From Treponema sp. (lineage in GTDB: Bacteria > Spirochaetota > Spirochaetia > Treponematales > Treponemataceae): a DNA stretch of 41,520 nt. The notes below the pieces were generated by a model that made no database searches, was not told the DNA's origin, and saw only the letters and a list, made by a program, of their open reading frames with translations. Made by a program: the position numbers and the translations under genes. Shown here piece after piece: positions 8,012 to 16,300 of the stretch. Each line of letters begins with the position of its first letter. Position 1 is the stretch's first letter. The stretch lies in assembly GCA_024682655.1 (NCBI GenBank), contig JAIKYZ010000082.1:1-41520 (forward strand), read 5' to 3'.

Positions 8012-8968
8012 ATGGAATATGCACATCTTTTTGAAGCATTTATGTTGATTTGTTTTGGATTTTCATGGCCATTAAATGTAATTAAAGCTTACAAGGCTAG
8101 AACTGCAAAAGGTACAAGCCTGGCTTTTATAATTTTGATTGTAACCGGTTATCTTGCTGGAATTACAGCAAAGATTATCAACGGACAGTTTAATTACGTT
8201 CTTGCAGTTTACTTTATAAATCTTGCAATCGTAATGTTAAATATTTTTGTTTATATAAGAAATAAAGCTTTGGATAGAAAAGCTAAAGTAAATAAAACTT
8301 TGAAAGTAGAAAATATCAAAGTTGAACCAGAGGAGGAAAATATGAACTACACTAATTCTTTGGATAAGTACATCAATAGAAAAGATGAATCTGTTGAGAT
8401 GAAGAACTCAGTTATTTTAATGGGATCTTCAATGGACAAAAAAATTCCTGTTGCAGAATTGGGACAGTCTTTTGCATTCAACTTTAAGATTTACAACCAC
8501 AGTGACGAAAAACTTTCTCTTACAAATGCAGAAGATTATTTTAATCAGAATATTGCAGGTCTTGCTCCAGAAGGAATCTTACTCCACCTTGGTGACAACG
8601 ATGTAAAACTCTTCAGCAGCAACACTTCAGGTTTTGACAGCTACTACTTAAATCTTATAAATGAAATTAAATCAGTTAATAAAAACTGTAGAATCGCTTT
8701 GATTTCTGTAAACAATCCAGAAAACGACAAAACTATTGTTACAATGAATGCACACATTAAGGCAATCGCTCAGGCTGCAAACGTTGACTTTGTAAACATC
8801 GAAAATGCTAAACTCTGGAATCCAAAAGCAACAAAAGCAGCCGCAGACTTTGCTTACGGTATGGGCTTGAAAATTAGAAAACCACTCCGTGATGTTGCAG
8901 AAATCCTTTACTCTTGGGCATACAATGAACTCTCCGATGAAAAGGCTTCACAAGCTTTAGTTGGATAA
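8012..8968 (+). CDS. PQ-loop (SemiSWEET-like) membrane domain fused to an SGNH-hydrolase-like domain
   Basis: 318 residues. Residues 1-85 contain three hydrophobic helices with the PQ-loop-like stretch WPLNVIKAYKARTAKGTSL after the first, as in SemiSWEET/MtN3-type small transporters, which work as dimers of three-helix bundles. Residues 111-318 resemble an SGNH/GDSL hydrolase. VILMGSS fits block I with Ser, and HLGDND fits block III (G-x-N-D). The usual C-terminal D-x-x-H is not recognisable (ADFAYGMGLK), so catalysis is uncertain. At the joint a perfect AGGAGG and ATG (8331-8344) could start the second domain separately (208 residues). Start at 8012 has GGGAG 9 nt upstream. Function unknown; followed by a strong terminator, so probably monocistronic. 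Confidence 0.65.
   Translation: MEYAHLFEAFMLICFGFSWPLNVIKAYKARTAKGTSLAFIILIVTGYLAGITAKIINGQFNYVLAVYFINLAIVMLNIFVYIRNKALDRKAKVNKTLKVENIKVEPEEENMNYTNSLDKYINRKDESVEMKNSVILMGSSMDKKIPVAELGQSFAFNFKIYNHSDEKLSLTNAEDYFNQNIAGLAPEGILLHLGDNDVKLFSSNTSGFDSYYLNLINEIKSVNKNCRIALISVNNPENDKTIVTMNAHIKAIAQAANVDFVNIENAKLWNPKATKAAADFAYGMGLKIRKPLRDVAEILYSWAYNELSDEKASQALVG
8331..8344 (+). promoter_or_regulatory. Internal Shine-Dalgarno and ATG at the PQ-loop/SGNH joint
   Basis: AGGAGG followed by five bases and an in-frame ATG at 8342. In the fused chain this reads Glu-Glu-Glu-Asn-Met, an acidic joint created by the ribosome-binding site itself. It parallels the arrangement at 974-988. Confidence 0.65.
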
Positions 8969-8995
8969 GCCCTTGTATTTTATATATTTTACACT

Positions 8996-9024
8996 TGGCA
9001 GATCGCTCCCCGGTCTGCCTTTTT
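8996..9024 (+). terminator. Intrinsic terminator after the PQ-loop/SGNH gene
   Basis: GGCAGA (8996-9001) pairs with TCTGCC (9013-9018), followed by six T. It lies 28 bp after the stop codon. Confidence 0.85.
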
Positions 9025-9343
9025 TAGTTAAAAAAAAACAAAAATTTAGGTTAAATAAAGATAATTAAGATAAAATTCCTATTGCATAAAATTAAATAAA
9101 GTTCTATGTTTTTTCAGACAGAAAAAGTCTTTCGAATCACTGGTTTTTTGAGAGTTTTACTGATAATAAATTTTTGAAAGATTACAAAAATTTAAAATTT
9201 TTTTTTACAACTAGGGACTACAATAACAGTGAAAATAATTATTAAAAAATAGATTCATACAATTAAAATAGCAATTTAACAATTCCACACATTATTTCAA
9301 TAAGTTACAAATATATAATTTCTTTTGATCTTAGGAGCATATC
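9025..9343. other. AT-rich intergenic stretch upstream of the chemoreceptor gene
   Basis: 319 bp with very high AT content and no ORF. It must hold the chemoreceptor promoter, but no clear -35/-10 pair or repeat stood out. TAGGAGC at its right end is the ribosome-binding site of the next gene. Confidence 0.6.
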
Positions 9344-11527
9344 GTGAAAGGTTCTATTAAGACTAGTTTAATTACTTACTTAGGTATTGGAATGCTTAGC
9401 ATTTCCATAGTTATGACAATTTTAATTGGTCGTACAGTGTACAAAATGAATAATGAACAGATTCATAGCAGCATTGTAACTTTAACAGAAATGAAAGCTC
9501 AAGAAGTAGAAAAACAGCTTTCTAACATGGTTTACACAGCAGAAACCTTAAGTGGTACATTGGGGGGTACATGGGCTATTCCTCCTCGTCAGCGACGTTC
9601 AGCAGTTGAGCAGGAAATTCGTGCCCTTGTAAAATCAACTCAGATTGACTCAGCCTGGGCTTATTGGATTCCAAATATGTTCGACAACCGAGATGCAGAA
9701 AAAGTTGATATGGATAACAACCCAAGCGGACAGTTTAAGGTTCATTACATTAAAGACCGCAGTGGAAAAATCAAGAATGAAACAGTTTCTGAACTTACCT
9801 CTCAGGAAATTGTAGACAGAACTAATACCTGGGCTACAACCTTAAGTGAACCAAAAGAAATCCTTCTTGATGGACAGAAGGTACTTAGTATTAAGGCTTT
9901 CTCAAAGATTATCAACTCACTTGGACAGAGTGTTGGTGTTGCCGGTGTTGACCTTGTACTCAAAAATCTTGAAGGAACTTTGGACGGTTCAAATATTTAT
10001 AAGAACACTGTATGTCAGTTCCTTACTTCTAACGGAAAAGTAATTGCCAGCAGCGACGGTTCAAGAACAAACTCAACAAGTAAATATTTTACTGATTCAA
10101 AGCTCAAATCTTACTTTATAAATGAAGACGGCTCTGTAAACTGGGATAATTCAAGTTTCTATACAGGAAGTGGAAAAGACACTCAATTCGTAGCTATTGC
10201 AAGAACTACTGTAGATAATGCAGGTACAGTCTGGTATTTTACCTCATCAACTCCAGTATCAGAAATAAATAAAAGTACTATTGCAACAATCTCTAACATA
10301 GTAGTTGCCTTTGTTTTACAGATTATGATTGTACTTGGAATTGTATGGTTCTCTGTAACTAAACTTACTAAACCACTTAAAGATTCTGTAAAAGCCCTTA
10401 AGAACATTTCTGAAGGTGACGGTGATTTGACTGTAAGACTTTCTGCTAATCACAATAACGAAATTGGAGAAATGGCCGAAAGCTTTAACAAAACAATGGG
10501 TAAGATTGGTGATTCCATTAAAGAAGTAAAAGTTTCTTCTGATGAAATGAGTAATGTTGGTCAAGAACTTAACAACTCTATGGACGAAACTGCTTCGGCA
10601 ATCGAAACAATCACAGGAAGTATCCAGTCTGTACAGAATCAGATGCAGGAATATTCAGCAGGTGTAGAAGAAGCAAAAGCCGTTGTTGAACAGATTGTAA
10701 AGAACATTTACGTTTTGAACGAAAACATTGATGACCAGGCTGCAAGCGTTGAACAGTCTTCAAGATCAATTGAAGAAATGACAGGAAATATTGCTTCGGT
10801 TAGCCAGATTCTTCAGAAAAATAAGGCTTCTATGGACAGTCTTGAATCTGCCAGTGAATTGGGTCAGGCTTTAATTAATCAGACTGCAAGTTTAAGTACA
10901 GAAATTGAAGGTAAATCTCAGCACCTTTCTGAAGCTTCGCTTGTAATTAAAACAATTGCCAGCCAGACTAACCTTCTTGCTATGAATGCCGCAATTGAAG
11001 CCGCTCACGCAGGTAAAGAAGGACAGGGATTCGCAGTAGTTGCAGATGAAATTAGAAAACTTGCAGAAGAATCAAGTGTTCAGGGAACAAAGATTCAAAC
11101 AGCTTTGAAAGAAGTTTCAGATATTATTCAGTCTGTTACAAAATCTACTCAGGCCGTACAGCAGCAGTTCAATACAATTTTTGATCTTACAAAGGTTGTA
11201 TCAGAACAGGAAACAGAAATTGACCAGGCAATGCAGCAGCAGAATCAGAATAGTGAACAGATTCTTGATGCAATGAAACAGATTAATTCTATTACTCAGA
11301 ATGTTAAATCTGGTTCAAATGAAATGATGGAAGGTAGTAAACAGGTTAGCTACGAAATGGATTCTATTGCTAAGATGACAGGAACTGTAAACTCAAATAT
11401 GAAAGACATGAGCAGCAAGACAGAGTTGATTACAAGTTCTGCCCAGAAAGCAAATGAATGTGTAAGCAAAAACACAGAAAGTATCCGTAAGCTTAAGGAA
11501 GCAATGGATAAGTTCAAAGTTGAATAA
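9344..11527 (+). CDS. Methyl-accepting chemotaxis protein with an extracytoplasmic Cache-type sensor
   Basis: 727 residues starting at GTG, with TAGGAGC five bases upstream. The first membrane helix spans about 10-33. A long periplasmic region of 270 residues has the layout of a double Cache domain (AWAYWIPN, VGVAGVDL, WYFTSSTP). The second helix is near 312-336, then a HAMP domain (LTKPLKDSVKALKNISEGDGDLTVRL). The cytoplasmic helical hairpin has the highly conserved tip at about 537-577 (IASQTNLLAMNAAIEAAHAG and the following GQGFAVVADEIRKLAEES). It would signal ligand binding to CheA/CheW and thus the flagella. Gln/Glu pairs flanking the tip are candidate methylation sites. The secreted protein gene begins 25 bp downstream, so they are probably co-transcribed and may share a ligand. 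Confidence 0.95.
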   Translation: MKGSIKTSLITYLGIGMLSISIVMTILIGRTVYKMNNEQIHSSIVTLTEMKAQEVEKQLSNMVYTAETLSGTLGGTWAIPPRQRRSAVEQEIRALVKSTQIDSAWAYWIPNMFDNRDAEKVDMDNNPSGQFKVHYIKDRSGKIKNETVSELTSQEIVDRTNTWATTLSEPKEILLDGQKVLSIKAFSKIINSLGQSVGVAGVDLVLKNLEGTLDGSNIYKNTVCQFLTSNGKVIASSDGSRTNSTSKYFTDSKLKSYFINEDGSVNWDNSSFYTGSGKDTQFVAIARTTVDNAGTVWYFTSSTPVSEINKSTIATISNIVVAFVLQIMIVLGIVWFSVTKLTKPLKDSVKALKNISEGDGDLTVRLSANHNNEIGEMAESFNKTMGKIGDSIKEVKVSSDEMSNVGQELNNSMDETASAIETITGSIQSVQNQMQEYSAGVEEAKAVVEQIVKNIYVLNENIDDQAASVEQSSRSIEEMTGNIASVSQILQKNKASMDSLESASELGQALINQTASLSTEIEGKSQHLSEASLVIKTIASQTNLLAMNAAIEAAHAGKEGQGFAVVADEIRKLAEESSVQGTKIQTALKEVSDIIQSVTKSTQAVQQQFNTIFDLTKVVSEQETEIDQAMQQQNQNSEQILDAMKQINSITQNVKSGSNEMMEGSKQVSYEMDSIAKMTGTVNSNMKDMSSKTELITSSAQKANECVSKNTESIRKLKEAMDKFKVE

Positions 11528-11552
11528 TAAGTTTTTTATATAGAGGATTATT

Positions 11553-12122
11553 ATGAAGAAATCATTTTTAGCATTTTTAGTATTTGGATTTGTATTTAGT
11601 GCAGGCCTCTTTGCCCAGGTAGACATTCCTATTCCAAAAGGCCAGGTACAGATAATTGACGATTTTGAAAACGGAAACTACTGGATTTGGGCTGGTTCAG
11701 ACTGGGATCAATGGGGTGGACATAAAGTTTCTTCCGGTGCCGACCTTTATAAAAAATGGGTTTCAGAAGGTAAATATTCAATGCAGTTGGTTATGGATTC
11801 TGTAGAACCTGGAAACGACGGTTCATGGTTTTACGACGGTGGACAAGACCTTTCTGGCGGAAAATATATTGTCTGTGATTTTTATAACCCTACTCCAATT
11901 AATCACAATGTTGCAATAGTTTTGCAGTGTACCGATAACTGGAACTGGAATCAATCAGACTTCTTTATGCTTCCTCCTGGAGAACATACAATTGTCTTTA
12001 AGGTTGAACACTTAAACGAACACTTTGATGAAGTAAAAAGAATCAACATTTCAGACTATGTAAACGAAAAGCACGAAGGAGACACAAGTATTTTTGTAGA
12101 CAACATCAGGTTAATTAAATAG
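11553..12122 (+). CDS. Secreted CBM-like (jelly-roll) protein
   Basis: 189 residues. MKKSFLAFLVFGFVFSAGLFAQ is a signal peptide without a lipobox Cys. The mature part starts near a DDFENGNYW motif and is rich in Trp and Tyr (WIWAGSDWDQWGG, WNWNQSDFF), with a closing strand TSIFVDNIRLI. This is the pattern of family-11-like or related carbohydrate-binding modules, where D-D-F-E-x-G opens and D-x-I-x-L closes a jelly roll. No catalytic domain is attached. It follows the chemoreceptor gene by 25 bp with GAGGATT as ribosome-binding site, and is followed by a terminator. It may present a sugar to the receptor or act alone on the cell surface; both are inferences. Confidence 0.65.
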   Translation: MKKSFLAFLVFGFVFSAGLFAQVDIPIPKGQVQIIDDFENGNYWIWAGSDWDQWGGHKVSSGADLYKKWVSEGKYSMQLVMDSVEPGNDGSWFYDGGQDLSGGKYIVCDFYNPTPINHNVAIVLQCTDNWNWNQSDFFMLPPGEHTIVFKVEHLNEHFDEVKRINISDYVNEKHEGDTSIFVDNIRLIK

Positions 12123-12154
12123 AAGAAACTTGTAAAAAGACGAATTTATAATTC

Positions 12155-12205
12155 AAAAAAGCCCTAAAAGTGGACAATAAAGTTCAATTTTAGGGCTTTT
12201 TTTTT
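12155..12205. terminator. Bidirectional terminator between convergent genes
   Basis: AAAAGCCCTAAAA (12157-12169) pairs with TTTTAGGGCTTTT (12188-12200), with T runs on both strands. It can end the rightward chemoreceptor unit and the leftward transcript of the large unknown gene. Confidence 0.88.
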
Positions 12206-12280
12206 ATTTAGGGTTTATTACAAACCCTAAAAACGGCTGTGTCAAGGCCTTGAGCGTTGCGTGCCTTGACTAGACGTATT
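12201..12280 (-). ncRNA. Structured 3'-UTR element, left copy
   Basis: On the minus strand, starting at the stop codon of the large unknown gene, lie two hairpins. The first is GTCAAGGC...GCCTTGAC (12270-12241), the second TTTAGGGTTT/AAACCCTAAA (12231-12207), and then the terminator above. About 80 bp align with the element at 18298-18379. The second stem shows a compensatory change (T-A here, G-C there), and the first a G-C to G-U change, both allowed only in RNA read in the sense of the preceding gene. It matches no RNA family I recognise. Confidence 0.6.
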
Positions 12281-15200
12281 GGAGATATATTGTTGTTTCT
12301 TCTTTTTCCAATTCTTGAATAAGAAGTTCATAGTTATTTTTTACTTTCTGGCTATTATCATTTTTATAGAAATCTTGGGACCAAAATACTCCACCACGAA
12401 TATTTCCATCCATTTTTTCTTTTATATGAGAAAAAGATTTTCCTACAATACCGGCAGCCTCAGCCCATTGCCATATTTCTTTTAGAGGTTTTAGAGAAAT
12501 TTCTTTTGTACTGGATTTTGAAATATCCAATCCATAACGGTCTTTTACCCATTTCTTTTGTCTTTCAAATTCTTCTTCTATTTCTTTTTTACGACTCTCG
12601 TAGTATTCCTCTGGTGCAGAAGATGAATATTTTTTACAGTCTTCAAGCTGCTTTAGAGAAGTTTTTTTCCATTCATAAATCTTCTTTGCCTCTTGAATTG
12701 GAGAATAAAGTTCAAAAAGATCTGAAATAAATAAAGAGGCAAAATTTCCTGCAAAGTAAATATTTTTAAAGGCTTTTTCAAAATATGAAACCACAGCATT
12801 TAGACCATTACTCTCCTGTCCCTGGATATATTTGTAATATTCCACTTTTGCCCGATAATAGTAGTAATAAAAGTCCCCGGTATTGTCTGCTAATTCATCA
12901 CGAATAAATTCTGCGAATTTTTCTTCCAAATCAACATCAATATATTTCTTTTCCTGTCTATAATATTCAGGGAATTTTTCTCTCATCCTCCAAAAAGCCT
13001 CTTTTACCAGGTTTGAATTATAATGACGTAATTTTTTTAAAAGACGGTCATCTTTTTCTTCGCTGTACCAAAAATATTCTTCCCAAAAGCATAAATCATA
13101 AGAATGTGAATTTTTTAAATCCTGACGCAAGAGATAATCAAAAGCATTATTTACCGGATTAACTTTATATTCTTTTGGAGAATAAAAAGTATAAGCAAGA
13201 ATTCCTTCTACAATTTTAGAAATAATTTTTTCTGTATCATCTTCAAAATATGGACTTACTGCCTTATAAAAATTACACAAAAGATAGTAATTAAAATAAT
13301 CACTTCTATATTTTTTTATAGTTTTATTAGATACTTCTCTTGGAAAATAAGAATCATCAGAAATTATGCAATTAAAAACATAAGCAGAAGCGGAAGGATT
13401 GCTTTTGATATCTTTACTTTTATGTTTTGTGTCAATAAAGTATGCCAGTTTAGAAAAGGAATCCTTGCCATCCAGTCCTAAAGCTTCTATTTCCCTCTTC
13501 AAATCAATATTTGCGCACTTCATAGAAGGTTTATAAAGAGAGCCTTTTTTTTCGAAATATCTTTTTACAAAATGTTTTACAAGTGTAAAATTTCGCTTAA
13601 TTTCTTGGTCTACAATAGATTTTTGTAAGGAATAATCAAATTCATCTGGATTTATAATTTTTTTAGCAATGTAAAGATTCAGCGAATATTCAAGAATTTG
13701 TTTTTGCGAAAGCCCACGGGGAATCAAGTTAGTAATATTAGAGCGCAAATACATAAAAAAATCATAGAGAAACTTATAAAAGGCAGAAACTATAGAATGG
13801 GCAAAGGGATTTTTTTCCATCAAGCCTGAATATTCATATTTATCTAAAAGACTGTTTGAATTATTAAAAGTATAGTTATCATTTAAGTGAAATATATCGT
13901 AAATGATTGTGACTACAGTCTTTGGAAGGCCTGTAAGACATTTATTTAAAACCTGAGTAAAATCCCAAAGATTTATTGGTTTAAAGGTATTTTTTCCGTC
14001 GAATTTTCTTTTGCTTTTTCCACTTTCTTCATCAAAATACCAGTCGTCTATTCTAGATGGTATTTTTTCAAGATTTAAAGAAGGCTCTCTAAGACAATCT
14101 AAAAATCTAGACCAGCAAGAGTGTTTCCAGGACAGAGAAAAAGCTTCATCTTCCCGCTTTATTTTAAAATCTAAAACTTTTTTTCGTATTTCTATAAAGG
14201 CCTTTTCTATAAAATCAAAAGAAGTCTTGTAATAGGAATATTTATCACAATCTTCTGTAATCTTTTCTTCCACTGCAGATTTTTTTGCAATTTCAAGATT
14301 TTCTAAACACAGATCAATACAGGTAAGAAAGCCTTTATTTTCAAAAACCCCTGTTATTTGAGCTACAAAATCATTAAAGGCCGAATTTGAAAAATCATCT
14401 TTTAGAGTTTCATTTTCAAAAGCTATAAAACTCTTTGTTTTTGCTTCTTCTTTCATAATAAAGGCAGAATCATTTACAAGAGATTTCATAAAATCAAACC
14501 ACATACGAGTGTTTAAGGCTTCTTTATATTTTTCTGCAAAAGATTTAAGTGTTGAAGAAATTTCTGATAAGGCATTAGAAAGGGCTTTTTCTTCATCATT
14601 AAAAGAAGAGAAATTTGCATTATTGTAGCCATTTCGTTCCCAAAGGTTTTTAAGGGCATCTTCCATTTTTTCTAAATCAGAAATCTGCTCAATTTTTTCG
14701 CCATTTGATTTAATTGAATTTGTAAGTCCGATTAATCCATTTACAAAGGCAATAAAAAAGGAATTATTTTTAGCTCCATTTTGCCACTGTATTTTTTGAA
14801 GGAGTCCTCTAGTTCCATTCAATTCATAGTCAGACAAAATTGAAAGGCTATCTGCATCAGAATCCTTAAAGTTTTCTTTAATTTTTGTAAATATTTTTGG
14901 TGAACGTAAAACTTCAAGAGCTTCCCAAAAAGCTTCGTTTTTCTCTGATTTTTCTTCGCCATTAGACCATTTTTGGTGATAGCAGGATTTTCTGAAAATT
15001 TCGGACCATTTATTTTCCTTAATTTTTTCTTTTTTGGAAATTTCGTAATCGTTAATTCTCTGGCAAAGGTGAGAATAAAAATCAAAAAGATAGTAAATTG
15101 TATCTGCTAAATCCTGATAGGTCTGGAAAATCTCTTCTTTGAATTCTTTTTTAAAATCTTTTTTAAGTTGATTTAAATCACTCGGAAATTGAATAAGCTC

Positions 15201-15818
15201 ATTGATTTTTGCAGGGTAAGAAAAATCAATAAGTCTAATTCGAATAAGATTTTTAACCTTATCACAAATTTCTGAAAGTTCTTTTTTATCTTCATTTTCT
15301 TTATGGTATTTTAATCGAAGTGGCAAAATCTGATATGAAAAAATTTGGTATACAGAATTTATAAAAACGTCTTCACTTAAAGATTCAGGCAGTTCACCAT
15401 AATCAACATAGCTAAAATAATTTATCCAGTCTGTACTTTTAGTTTTATAATCTGGGACTTCATTTTGCTTAGACCCATAATTAATTACCTGCAAATTGCG
15501 CTTATCATTCTTTTCAATAAAATCCTTAATTCCCTTATCGGTTTGACTTGCCATAAAAAGAGACTGGCCACTTGGAATTATTTTTTTTACAATATATTCC
15601 AGAATATCCCTCTGGCGGCCTTCAAAATGTACAAAAAGTTCACGATTAACAGTACGGTCGTTACCAGAAAGTAGATTTTGATATTTAGTTACAGATTCAT
15701 CCTCTCTAAAGGCTACAGGTGACTCTTTTGAAAAAAAAGAAAGTCCTATTGTATCTGCTTCCAGTTTTGTAATTTCTTCAATTGTCAGATTTCTGAATTC
15801 TTCGTGTATCGTTTTCAT
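12270..15818 (-). CDS. Large protein of unknown function, alpha-helical, 1182 residues
   Basis: I recognise no family. The chosen start is the ATG at 15818 (MKTIHEEFRNLTIEE); a GTG at 15872 would add 18 residues but has a poorly placed ribosome-binding site. There is no signal peptide and no convincing membrane helix, so it should be cytoplasmic. The chain is rich in Lys, Glu, Phe and Tyr, with long predicted helices throughout. Near the C-terminus, a run of tyrosines (FYYYYYRAKVEYYKYIQG) followed by NAVVSYFEKAFKNIYFAGN has a TPR/Sel1-like helical-hairpin feel, and a charged coiled coil (RKKEIEEEFERQKKWVKDRY) follows. No Walker, nuclease or peptidase motif was found. It is monocistronic, divergent from the HicA-like/MATE unit, and ends directly in a structured 3' element. 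Confidence 0.75.
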   Translation of the reverse strand: MKTIHEEFRNLTIEEITKLEADTIGLSFFSKESPVAFREDESVTKYQNLLSGNDRTVNRELFVHFEGRQRDILEYIVKKIIPSGQSLFMASQTDKGIKDFIEKNDKRNLQVINYGSKQNEVPDYKTKSTDWINYFSYVDYGELPESLSEDVFINSVYQIFSYQILPLRLKYHKENEDKKELSEICDKVKNLIRIRLIDFSYPAKINELIQFPSDLNQLKKDFKKEFKEEIFQTYQDLADTIYYLFDFYSHLCQRINDYEISKKEKIKENKWSEIFRKSCYHQKWSNGEEKSEKNEAFWEALEVLRSPKIFTKIKENFKDSDADSLSILSDYELNGTRGLLQKIQWQNGAKNNSFFIAFVNGLIGLTNSIKSNGEKIEQISDLEKMEDALKNLWERNGYNNANFSSFNDEEKALSNALSEISSTLKSFAEKYKEALNTRMWFDFMKSLVNDSAFIMKEEAKTKSFIAFENETLKDDFSNSAFNDFVAQITGVFENKGFLTCIDLCLENLEIAKKSAVEEKITEDCDKYSYYKTSFDFIEKAFIEIRKKVLDFKIKREDEAFSLSWKHSCWSRFLDCLREPSLNLEKIPSRIDDWYFDEESGKSKRKFDGKNTFKPINLWDFTQVLNKCLTGLPKTVVTIIYDIFHLNDNYTFNNSNSLLDKYEYSGLMEKNPFAHSIVSAFYKFLYDFFMYLRSNITNLIPRGLSQKQILEYSLNLYIAKKIINPDEFDYSLQKSIVDQEIKRNFTLVKHFVKRYFEKKGSLYKPSMKCANIDLKREIEALGLDGKDSFSKLAYFIDTKHKSKDIKSNPSASAYVFNCIISDDSYFPREVSNKTIKKYRSDYFNYYLLCNFYKAVSPYFEDDTEKIISKIVEGILAYTFYSPKEYKVNPVNNAFDYLLRQDLKNSHSYDLCFWEEYFWYSEEKDDRLLKKLRHYNSNLVKEAFWRMREKFPEYYRQEKKYIDVDLEEKFAEFIRDELADNTGDFYYYYYRAKVEYYKYIQGQESNGLNAVVSYFEKAFKNIYFAGNFASLFISDLFELYSPIQEAKKIYEWKKTSLKQLEDCKKYSSSAPEEYYESRKKEIEEEFERQKKWVKDRYGLDISKSSTKEISLKPLKEIWQWAEAAGIVGKSFSHIKEKMDGNIRGGVFWSQDFYKNDNSQKVKNNYELLIQELEKEETTIYLQYV

Positions 15819-15825
15819 AATGCCT

Positions 15826-15854
15826 ATAATATGCCTTTTTTTAAACTTTGAAAA
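15826..15854 (-). promoter_or_regulatory. Promoter of the large unknown gene
   Basis: On the minus strand TTTTCA (15854-15849), 17 bp, TATTAT (15831-15826), then only 7 bases to the ATG at 15818. No usable Shine-Dalgarno. This suggests a leaderless mRNA and supports the ATG start over the upstream GTG. Confidence 0.4.
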
Positions 15855-16007
15855 AGGTGAATTTTTAATCACTTTTTTTTGATTTTTTCCACCTTCATTA
15901 ACTATAAGAATGATATAAAAGTCCCTTTTTTACAATAAATAAAAATTTAATTAAATTGGTGCCAGCTTTAGGATTTTTATCCTGGAAAAAATTTTAAGGA
16001 GGTCGCT

Positions 16008-16271
16008 ATGTCGGCAGAGGAATTTGAATCGTTGAAAAAGGAACTTAAGGTATTATTGGCAGGTTACAAAAAATTAACCCCAGCAATGATAAGTAAGTTA
16101 GCAGAATTGGGATTTATTCTTGTAAGAAGAAAAAATCATTATATGTTTGATTACTTTTTAAATGGTAAAAAACTTCGCTTTGAAGTTGATAAAACCCCGG
16201 GCGATTTCCGTTCTGGAATTAAAACCGCCTGTGTAATTTCTCGTGTAATTAAAAGAGAAGCAGGTCTTTAA
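16008..16271 (+). CDS. Small HicA-like (dsRBD-fold) protein
   Basis: 87 residues with a strong AAGGAGG six bases... upstream of the ATG. The middle part, LTPAMISKLAELGFILVRRKNHYMFDYFLNGKKLRFEVDKTPGDFRSGI, follows the HicA pattern: helix, G-F strand, basic residues, a His on a strand, a further strand, then a helix. In HicA mRNA-interferase toxins the key residue is the His in G-S-H; here it is K-N-H. No HicB antitoxin gene is adjacent, so it may not be a toxin. The MATE gene follows by 29 bp, probably in one transcript. The call rests on a remembered pattern and is tentative; a plain unknown small protein is the alternative. Confidence 0.45.
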   Translation: MSAEEFESLKKELKVLLAGYKKLTPAMISKLAELGFILVRRKNHYMFDYFLNGKKLRFEVDKTPGDFRSGIKTACVISRVIKREAGL

Positions 16272-16300
16272 TAAATTTGTTCTAAAAAAGGAGTAAGAAA

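Noticed and set aside
10183..10564. Minus-strand ORFs inside the chemoreceptor gene
   Set aside because: Shadows of a clear plus-strand gene, without ribosome-binding sites or motifs.
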